From: VBAS01 sp044867875
GTDB lineage: Bacteria > Bacteroidota > Bacteroidia > Chitinophagales > Chitinophagaceae
Assembly: GCA_044867875.1 (NCBI GenBank)
Contig: JBIOVR010000231.1
Span: 1 to 31,219, forward strand
Length of the DNA: 31,219 bases
Direction of reading: 5' to 3'
The notes under the pieces are model-generated. The model searched no databases. It saw only the letters and a list, made by a program, of their open reading frames with translations, and had not been told where the DNA came from. Below, piece by piece: positions 1 to 7,700 of this stretch (its first letter is position 1; each line of letters begins with the position of its first letter). The translations under genes and the position numbers were made by a program.

Positions 1-1
1 A

Positions 2-1351
2 ACGAAAGATCCTTATGTAACACCTGTGCCCGATAAACGACTGGCAAAGGTTGGGGTTTCACAACTAACAGAAAATATTGATGAAGCAACAAAAGAAATT
101 ACCATCAAAGATCCCGGGTTCTTCAACCAGTTTGAGAATAATACATTAAAAGCTGCTTTTGTGGGCAATGAGATCATTCGATATACAAGTATTTCGGCAG
201 TTGCTCCCTGGAAATTATTGAATTGCCAGCGGGGTGCTTTTGGTACACAGGCAATGGGTCATAAAGTCAATGATAGCATTGGCAAACTGATGGATCATCC
301 TTACCAGGTTTTTTTAGGTAATCATGAACTGGACCAGGAGATCGCCAAAACAATTGCCCGGTTGTTTAATGAAACAGGCTTGATGCAAATTTCTTTCGAC
401 GGGTTGGAAGGTTGCTGGAGTGAAGGCATGGGTGATTATGGCAAACAGCTATTTACCAAAACATGGTTTGATGATCTGAAACCGGAATTAAAAGGAAGAG
501 TGATCAATGATGCCAGCAATCCCGGTCATTATTTCTGGCATGTGTACACCCGCATGAACTGGGGCGAACCATGGTATGCAGGTTTCCGGGAAAGTCAATT
601 GCAACTGCGATTGAAAAATCAACAGTTCTATCGCCGCAACTTAATGCCTTCGATGCTCGGTTGGTTTAGTTTGAAAGCTGAAACATCAATTGAAGATATT
701 GAATGGATGCTGGCCCGCGGCGCTGGTTTCGATGCAGGCTTTGGTTTGTCCACCAGCATTGAAACAATTAAGAAGCATGGCCGCAAAGACGAAATACTGA
801 ATGCAATAAAACTTTGGGAAAATGTAAGGCAGCACGGCCTTTTTACGGAAGCGCAGAAATTGAAATTACAGGACACAAAAAATGAATTTCATTTACAGGT
901 AAATGCTAATGGCGGGTATGAGCTGCTACCGGTGTATAATTCTTATTACCTGCACGAGCAAAAAATAAAACAACCCGGTGAACCAACTTATTCATCTTTT
1001 CAATTTGATAACCCGGCGGCAGCACAGCCATTTACATTTATCATTACGATGATGAATGAAAAAGACAACGACCCGAATACATCGTTTGATGAGCTAAGCA
1101 TTTCTGTTAACCAGCAGGATCCTTTGTTGCTGCCGGTGAGTTTGAAGCAAAAGCAAATTTTATACTGCGATGGTAAAACGATAAAGATTTATAATAATCA
1201 ATGGCAGTTATTACAAACTATTGATAAGCCTTTACCGGTTCTTGCACAGGGAAAGAATGACATAAAATTTGATGGTAAGTATTCAGGTGAGAATGGTGGT
1301 AAGATAAAAATTGAGATGAGGGCAAAAGGAACACCTGAGACTTTGCAATAA
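2..1351 (+). CDS. C-terminal part of a putative secreted carbohydrate-active protein (5' end outside window)
   Basis: The reading frame is open from base 2, so the gene starts upstream; the GTG at 26 is probably internal. About 449 residues are visible. I do not recognise the family with certainty. The middle part has patches such as ISFDGLEG, NWGEPWYAGFRESQ and ARGAGFDAGFGL that resemble TIM-barrel glycoside hydrolases of the alpha-galactosidase type, with many Trp, Asp and Glu residues. The C-terminal 150 residues (from about GYELLPVYNSYY) look like a beta-sandwich with no catalytic look. It is followed by a TAA and then by the convergent gene at 1426. A polysaccharide-degrading role is inference from these patches and from CE15 and GH97 genes in the same window; it could equally be a non-enzymatic surface protein. 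Confidence 0.6.
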   Translation, partial: TKDPYVTPVPDKRLAKVGVSQLTENIDEATKEITIKDPGFFNQFENNTLKAAFVGNEIIRYTSISAVAPWKLLNCQRGAFGTQAMGHKVNDSIGKLMDHPYQVFLGNHELDQEIAKTIARLFNETGLMQISFDGLEGCWSEGMGDYGKQLFTKTWFDDLKPELKGRVINDASNPGHYFWHVYTRMNWGEPWYAGFRESQLQLRLKNQQFYRRNLMPSMLGWFSLKAETSIEDIEWMLARGAGFDAGFGLSTSIETIKKHGRKDEILNAIKLWENVRQHGLFTEAQKLKLQDTKNEFHLQVNANGGYELLPVYNSYYLHEQKIKQPGEPTYSSFQFDNPAAAQPFTFIITMMNEKDNDPNTSFDELSISVNQQDPLLLPVSLKQKQILYCDGKTIKIYNNQWQLLQTIDKPLPVLAQGKNDIKFDGKYSGENGGKIKIEMRAKGTPETLQ

Positions 1352-1425
1352 TAAATTCAAATGTTGACGTTGTCAGCACAAATGTTTCATAGAAGTATGT
1401 CAGCCGCCATATTATCAAACCGATG

Positions 1426-2205
1426 CTATAAGCTGTTTTTAATTGTTTTTATAAAATTTCCTGTGACTTTTTTTATTTCTGAATATTTTTCTGACTTTTC
1501 GTTGGTTGGCTCTTTCAAGTATAAAGTTCTATTTATTTCAAGCATTATAGTTTGAACGTTTTTGTTCTTGTTATAATGCTCTAATGGAACTATTGAGCCT
1601 TTATATGGCCGATTAACTCCTAATGTGTATCCAGCATTTTCAAAAAATGATATCGATAAGTCTATTAAATGTTTTGGTGTATGAAAAGGATCAGTGCCTA
1701 TATTAAAATCAGGTCTATCCGGATCTTTGTCAAGGTCTCTCTTTAAAGGTTTACCTGGAAATGAATGGCAATCTATGATCAAAGCCTTTTCAAAGAGGTT
1801 CAATTGTTTATTTACTGCTTCACTAAGTTTATTATGATGCTGCCAGTAGAAATTATTCAATATCCTTTCTTTGAATTCTGGTGTTACTCTTCTTATAACT
1901 TCTCCTTCATCATTTTTTTCGTAAAGAACACCCATTCCATATTGAGCCATTATTTCTTGTGAATCATCCGTAAATCTTTCCGGGTCGCAAAATATCCGGG
2001 AGAATTCTGCTTTTATCATTTCGTCATCATCGGAATAAAAAAGGTCATCAGTATACCAATCAGTCAACTTCAGCATTTCATTCGCTAAAGAATTTACGTC
2101 AACAATATATCCCTCCATTATCGGAATATTAATTGATGAATGTGGTATGTGAAGTATGATCTTGTTTTTCAAGATCGTGTCGTTGCTAAATTGCTTTTGA
2201 CTCAT
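1426..2205 (-). CDS. N-formylglutamate amidohydrolase-like protein
   Basis: 259 residues with the conserved blocks of the N-formylglutamate amidohydrolase (FGase, HutG-like) family in the right order: HIPHSS (19-24), TDWYTDDL (48-55), SRIFCDPER (69-77), DCHSFP (145-150), NRPYKGS (198-204) and MLEINRTLYL (221-230). The His and Asp/His residues in the first and fourth blocks are the expected metal ligands. Family members hydrolyse N-formylglutamate to formate and glutamate in histidine breakdown, but many homologues act on unknown amides, and no other hut genes are visible here. The start codon lies inside the end of the upstream 193-residue gene (20-base overlap), suggesting translational coupling in one operon. 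With unknown neighbours rather than hut genes, a different substrate is plausible. Confidence 0.85.
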   Translation of the reverse strand: MSQKQFSNDTILKNKIILHIPHSSINIPIMEGYIVDVNSLANEMLKLTDWYTDDLFYSDDDEMIKAEFSRIFCDPERFTDDSQEIMAQYGMGVLYEKNDEGEVIRRVTPEFKERILNNFYWQHHNKLSEAVNKQLNLFEKALIIDCHSFPGKPLKRDLDKDPDRPDFNIGTDPFHTPKHLIDLSISFFENAGYTLGVNRPYKGSIVPLEHYNKNKNVQTIMLEINRTLYLKEPTNEKSEKYSEIKKVTGNFIKTIKNSL

Positions 2206-2767
2206 CTCCTGTATGTTTCAAGGTGGCTTTATACTCAAAATATTCATCAACGACATGGTTGATAAAATCGCCTTCGAACTCCCAATCTTCCAGGTCATCC
2301 TTCGTTTCGTAAAACTCAAATAATCGCATAAAATGACAGAACATCATTGCTTTTGAAACCCACGCATTAAGATTTTCATCATCAACCATGTTCGGTGGAA
2401 GGTCAGCCCGTTTGATAAGCGCCAACGCATCAACAGCTGCGGCGGATCCTTCATTAACAGACTCATCGATTTTCAGACGGATTATTATAAGGTAGGCATT
2501 CTTGCAAATACCGAGCTCATAGATCAATTCTGCACTGGCATTAGCTATCATTAAAGATGGATAATGAATTTTACCGATATGAAATACCTCATTGATCTTG
2601 CTAAATTTCGGGAGTTTATGTCGACCGTTCAGGTAGACCTTAAATCCCAGGGGCGTTTGCTCCGGGATCTTATCTGTTCCTTCACTGAAACCTTTTCCAA
2701 TACACATTATCTTTCCAAAAATATCCTGGTTCAAGGCGAGATAATTTAATTCTTCTCCTGCATTCAT
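2186..2767 (-). CDS. Hypothetical protein (193 aa)
   Basis: Not recognised. It is a soluble, acidic protein without signal peptide or membrane segment. The N-terminal half contains FGKIMCIGKGFSEGTDKIPEQ and a YLNGRHKLP patch and looks like a small beta-rich domain. The C-terminal half (about 100-193) is predicted helical and rich in acidic and aromatic residues (HFMRLFEFYETKDDLEDWEF). The ATG at 2767 follows a 206-base gap; no Shine-Dalgarno is seen. It overlaps the start of the N-formylglutamate amidohydrolase-like gene by 20 bases, so the two are probably cotranscribed and may act together. No function is proposed. Confidence 0.6.
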   Translation of the reverse strand: MNAGEELNYLALNQDIFGKIMCIGKGFSEGTDKIPEQTPLGFKVYLNGRHKLPKFSKINEVFHIGKIHYPSLMIANASAELIYELGICKNAYLIIIRLKIDESVNEGSAAAVDALALIKRADLPPNMVDDENLNAWVSKAMMFCHFMRLFEFYETKDDLEDWEFEGDFINHVVDEYFEYKATLKHTGDESKAI

Positions 2768-2973
2768 ATTAGTATCTATTTAGTTTAGCCCTTATAATTT
2801 TTTTATTTTTTTGCAATCTGATCTTCGCCAAAGAAAAGACTTCCGAGGATTTGACATCCTGATCCAGTGCTTTTATTCTTGTTAAATTTTACGTCATTGT
2901 TGATGCGCATTCAGTGTATAATCGTTAAACATATTCAACATTTGATCTCATTTCATTTCTTTTTTGTTAATTA

Positions 2974-3384
2974 TCAATAAACATTATTCCAATATCGCTT
3001 CTCTTCATCAGTGAGACCTTCATAGCTCTTCGTTACAAGAGAACTCAAAAGTTTCTGGTGGTTTCTGTGAAAATCATTTGATTTTTTCTGCACATCACTT
3101 TCCTGTGTAAGAAAACTCCAGAGATCATTCACTACCTGGAAACGATCTCCGCGGAAGTGGTACTCCACCCAGTATTTTTTACCGTTTGTGGAAGTAGAAT
3201 AGCTTTCTTCCCCATAAATGCCTTCCAGTTTGATACCCCGTCCTGACGATACACCCGGTATACGAGGAACTACATCTCGTACTTGGTACAATTCATTCCT
3301 AACCGGAAGGGCACTCATTTTTATATAAGCATTCGGAGACCAGTCGCTGTCATTTATGCAAACTACCCATGTTCCTTTTTCCAT
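2974..3384 (-). CDS. Hypothetical protein with an SH3-like N-terminal domain (136 aa)
   Basis: The first ~85 residues (GTWVVCINDSDW, ELYQVRDVVP, RGIKLEGIYG, EYHFRGDRFQVV) follow a pattern I associate with small SH3-like domain proteins that are common in phages and accessory regions: a Val-Val-Cys-Ile-Asp/Asn-Asp start, a YxVRxV strand, a GIxLEGI strand and a final FRxDRFxxV strand. The C-terminal ~50 residues are charged and helical. The gene lies 29 bases downstream of the 272-residue gene on the same strand, so they are likely cotranscribed. The function of this family is unknown to me, and the match is from pattern memory only. Confidence 0.6.
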   Translation of the reverse strand: MEKGTWVVCINDSDWSPNAYIKMSALPVRNELYQVRDVVPRIPGVSSGRGIKLEGIYGEESYSTSTNGKKYWVEYHFRGDRFQVVNDLWSFLTQESDVQKKSNDFHRNHQKLLSSLVTKSYEGLTDEEKRYWNNVY

Positions 3385-3413
3385 ATCGCTTTGTTTTTAA
3401 TTTGAATAATTTT

Positions 3414-4232
3414 TTATGCATTTGTATGATCATCGATCTCACTGATCGTCTGTTCGAATTTTTCTTTGCCATTTGTTCCCTGTAAAAAGATCTTATAGCC
3501 AGGAAATTCACTTGCGTTGTTGACCGGAAAGATCTGAATGCTATTATGTGTTCGTCTGCCAACATCCTGTACGAGTAGCCGCATAGCATATTCTTTTTCT
3601 ATGATCCCTTCTTCGGATAGCCACTTACAGGCATCATACAAATAAGCAACGGGTACAACAAATTCGCTCATTGTAATATTCCGGATGGTTTTAGATCCAT
3701 GATGGTCGGTTACAATTAACCTTGATGGATAAAATTCGACAGGATAAAATAAACTTTCTTCGCCATCGCCAAAATGTGGCTGTTCATTTTCAAATTTATT
3801 ATCAAGCCATTCCAGGCGATCCTCATCTGGGTTACAGGGAAGTCTTAGCAATGCGATCTTTCCGGCGGGGTGGCAAGAATAGATGGGAGAAGTATCTTTC
3901 CAGGATATGAAGTTTTCAAAATAAATATTTCCTAAACCACAAACTTTTTGTCGCACATGATCAAATACAGGATTGGTCGTACAATCAAGTCCATTAAAAT
4001 GAAAAATGGCCAGCGTATTTAATTTGGCCGAGCTGCTGCTGATCCCTTCATCAAGGGGCAGATCCGTCATGTGGTAATAAGGGTTGCTGGTCTTGTTGAT
4101 CAAGATCGAGATCCGATGTACGGGACGATCAAGAAAATAATAATCTGCAGTGATCTCATCGTTGTTTTCAGAGATCGTTTCGCTACGGAGTTTTCCGAAC
4201 CCGATGTAAGATGGAAATTGTTGTGTGTTCAT
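3414..4232 (-). CDS. Hypothetical protein (272 aa)
   Basis: Not recognised. It is a soluble protein with no signal peptide or transmembrane segment. It is rich in aromatic residues and Asp/Glu, with patches such as YYFLDRPVHRISILI, LAIFHFNGLDC and FYPSRLIVTDHHGS that suggest a mixed alpha/beta fold. It is the first gene of the minus-strand cluster 4232-1426; the following 136-residue gene starts 29 bases after its stop. A 389-base gene-free stretch lies upstream, before the helicase locus. The cluster may be an accessory module, but nothing seen assigns a role. Confidence 0.6.
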   Translation of the reverse strand: MNTQQFPSYIGFGKLRSETISENNDEITADYYFLDRPVHRISILINKTSNPYYHMTDLPLDEGISSSSAKLNTLAIFHFNGLDCTTNPVFDHVRQKVCGLGNIYFENFISWKDTSPIYSCHPAGKIALLRLPCNPDEDRLEWLDNKFENEQPHFGDGEESLFYPVEFYPSRLIVTDHHGSKTIRNITMSEFVVPVAYLYDACKWLSEEGIIEKEYAMRLLVQDVGRRTHNSIQIFPVNNASEFPGYKIFLQGTNGKEKFEQTISEIDDHTNA

Positions 4233-4621
4233 GTTGCTGAAATTTTTAGATTAAAAAATATTCAGCATTACTTATTAACGCAGTGGAACTAAAAGTAAGA
4301 AGAGGAAATTTTTTCCGTTTCTTTTGACTTTGTATGTCCGCATTGTTTGTCCACCGTAGCAACGGTTGCTCGGTTGGCGTCTCCGGTAAAACCGGAGAAC
4401 TCGTAATGCTTTTGCAAACCTAAGAAAGAAAATTTGTTTGATGTCTTTTCATCAAACAAAATGATTGATGTCAATATTCTTATTTGTTACAGAAATCACA
4501 ACTAATAAAATTTCATAATAAGAGGATAATCACATCATCTGCAATTAATCGGCAGTTTACAGTCAGTTAACTGTGGTGTTGGAATTTTGTTTTAAATAGT
4601 CCACTCAACAATCAAAATGCC
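4233..4621. other. Gene-free stretch with a GC-richer hairpin block
   Basis: No convincing gene. The AT-rich stretch is broken at about 4320-4420 by a GC-richer block holding two perfect hairpins: GCAACGGTTGC (4359-4369) and CTCCGGTAAAACCGGAG (4381-4397). A 61-codon minus-strand frame crosses it (4289-4474) but shows no recognisable domain and no support as a gene. The block could be a small structured RNA or a decayed fragment. Confidence 0.35.
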
Positions 4622-4708
4622 TCATTGCCGATTTAGCAACACCGGATCACCAAAGCCAAGTTTTTTGAGCGGCTCCAATTGTGTTTGGGCATCACCCGTT
4701 ACAGCCAT
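4622..4708 (-). pseudogene. Possible C-terminal scrap of an M16 (insulinase-type) peptidase gene
   Basis: Reading from 4708 gives 28 residues including VTGDAQTQLEPLKKLGFGDP and ending in NRQ with a TGA. This resembles the extreme C-terminus of periplasmic M16 peptidases of Bacteroidota (a V-x-GDA-x-TQL-x-x-LKKLGxGDPV pattern). A neighbouring frame just upstream reads NKMVWL, which would join it after a one-base shift. The rest of such a gene would lie where the helicase gene now is, so this may be a scar left when the helicase was gained. The identification is from memory of the pattern and is tentative. Confidence 0.4.
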
Positions 4709-4714
4709 ACCATT

Positions 4715-7700
4715 TTATTGGCCTTTTGTGAGTGTAATTTCCGGCAGAATAATTTTTGATTCAAGACCTTTATCCTTATTGTTCCAATAAACAATAAAGT
4801 TTATTCTCGCATTGCTTAATTTATATCCTTTGTTAATGTATTCATTAAGTTGATTAGTAAAACTCCTGGAATATTTTATTAGCAACTGGCCATTTGTATT
4901 TCCCAAACCTTCTTTTAATATTGTTAGATTTTTTCCAGATTGCAATCCATTCATTTTTTGCTGCACATATTCGAAATATCCAAGATAAATATCCCTATGT
5001 GTTAACCAAATTGAAAGTTGTTCAGGCTCAGGAAAGACATTGTTATCAAATTTGTAGGAGACACTGTCCTGTAAATAGCCTCTTAAAAAGGATTCATTAT
5101 AGTGAATGTGTAAGTTGGATTTTGCCCGTGTGACTGCAACGTACAACTGGCGTTTTGCTTCATCGTCATAAGGTCTAAGCTGATTAAGCATCAAATAAAC
5201 ATTATCAAATTCTTTTCCCTTGGCCTTATGAATTGTGGAAACGAATATCGTTTCAGAATCGATGTTTGTGAAATCTTCAATCTTTGATTCTGTTAAAAAT
5301 GAACTCCAGTCGCTTTTGTATTTTCTATTTTGATTCACCTGGTCAAATTCGTTTATGATCTTCAACACAAGATCGAGTTGATTGCTTCCTTTGCAATCAG
5401 TATTTAATTGACGAATAGCTTCATTCCAGGTTTCCTGGCTAATAATAGGAGAATCTTCGTTTTGAAAGATCAATTTGGAAAAAAGCCGGATCTCATAAAG
5501 ATTGGTCAAATTAAACCCATCGTTGCTCTGAATAAGTTTTGCAGGTAGTCCATTTTTGATGAGCAAGCCTGTTAACAACATGGCTTCATCATTGGTTTTT
5601 GTCAAAATACAGGTGCTTCCTATCAAACCTGTATTCATAATTGAATTAACCAGTGGAACGATAAGGTTGCTGGTACTGTATTGTGTTATACTAATATTAC
5701 CGGGTTCGCTGTTTATTGCAAAACCAGGTTGGGATTTTAAACGCCGGTTAATATTAGTTGCCCATTGATTTGCAAAAGAAACGATGTTTGCTTTACTTCT
5801 ATAATTATCCGTCAGCTCATACATAGCAGCATTTTTCTGATCTATTAACTGCTGCATATATTTTGAATCGGCTCCCCGAAATCCATATATATTCTGGTCG
5901 TCGTCACCAACAAGTATTACACGCATTTCCTCATTCAGATCCATTAAAGTTGTTATAAATTCATATTCTTCATCATTGATATCTTGTGCTTCATCTATAA
6001 CCAATACTGTTTTGGTAATGCGATTGACCTCAATTTCACCATTCCTGATTTTCTGTATCGCATCTTTTAATACATTGTCCGTCTGATCGAGACTTCCAAT
6101 TCTTCCAAGCAGGTCAAAGCAATAGGAATGAAAAGTTTTAATTTCTATATAGCTGGCAGCATTCCCTATCAGATCGATCAACCTTTTCTTAAACTCAGTG
6201 GCTGCAGCTCTTGAAAAGGTCAGCATTAATAATTGCTCATGCTTTACATCCTCTGCAAGTAATAATGAGGCTAGTTTATGTACAAGGACCCTTGTTTTTC
6301 CACTTCCGGGGCCAGCGGCTACCACTATATATTGGTTTTGCGAATCATTTATTATTTCAAGTTGGTTTACTGATAGTTCACCAAAAAGTCTTTTAAACTT
6401 TTCAGGTGTTAATGTTCTTTTTATTTCTGTTTGGCGGCTTCCCGGAAAATATTTAGTTAGAAAGGAAGAATAGTTCAGACTAAAATAATCGTCCACAAAT
6501 TGTAATGCTTCATTATAATTACGGATCATTTTTTTTGCATATTCCCCAACAATGTGAATTTGCTGAACCTTCTGCTGGTAATATTGGCCGAGCTTCTCAT
6601 AGTCGCTTTCTTTATACTGAATACGATTATTTTTTTCAAGGCGATCAATGGTAAGTTTATTATGAACGACAAGAAATCCACCTTCAATTTTGATTGACTC
6701 AATTCTTGAGAGGTAAAATAGAGTATCTTCTATGTCATCGATAGTTGCTGTAATATTGAAAAGTCCTTTTTTTGAATCGATCATCTGTTTCAATTCATGA
6801 ACCGAGAATTCAATAAGGATATCTTCTTTGGTCTCATCGATCTTCAGGCCAATTGATTTTTGATACAGGTATTCTGTTATCATTTGACATAACTCATGTC
6901 TTTTTTGAATTTTACTGGTTAGCTCAGTTTTGGGAACCTTTAAATTAATTTGAACATGATATTTCGATCCTCCGTGAAAATGTTTTTTGATCCAGTTTTT
7001 GATTGCCCAGAAATTTATGAGTGTTTTTAATTTTAAAGGGGTGGAATCTTTTAATCCAAACTGGATGGCATGTTCATTTATTTGTTTGAGATGATAATCA
7101 TCTTTTTCTTCATCAATCACTGATGCGAGGAAATTTTCGAGCTTTCCATAAGACTCAGCAATATTTAATGATCTATTACTGTTTTCACCCTTGCGAATAA
7201 ATGCGGTTAGATCCCTTGTGTCTGCCAGGATTTCCTCCTCTCTAAGCAGACCGATTATTCGAATTACTTTTTCTTTAACGATACCCAATTGATCGGATAT
7301 ATAATCAACTCTTGATTCAGCCTGTTCTTCCGTTGATAACCTTTTACTCTTACTTGAGAAGAGTTTTTTTATTATCCTGATAGCCTCCTGCTTTAGGGCT
7401 TGCTCAATCTTTGAAGATGAATTGATTTTGATAATCGCTTGCTGTGCTGTTTTACTTAAAATACTATTTGCATAAACACGAGGCATGTTTTGTCCTCGTT
7501 TCAGATAGCCAGCATCTTCCAGTGCAGCAATGGCGGTAGTAACTCTTGTTTCAATTTCATTAAGGCTGTCATCCCACCCGGCTTTTCGAGCAATTTCAAG
7601 TGCTGAATTTGATACCTGCGCTCTTGTTTTGGTAATCTCTTTAATTGCTTTCCAAACCTGGTTAATTTCCTTAACGCTAATCTTAGTCTGGTTAAGGAGT

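Noticed and set aside
4289..4474. 61-codon minus-strand frame in the gap before the helicase
   Set aside because: No domain, no ribosome binding site and no partner gene; it crosses the hairpin block and is more likely chance.
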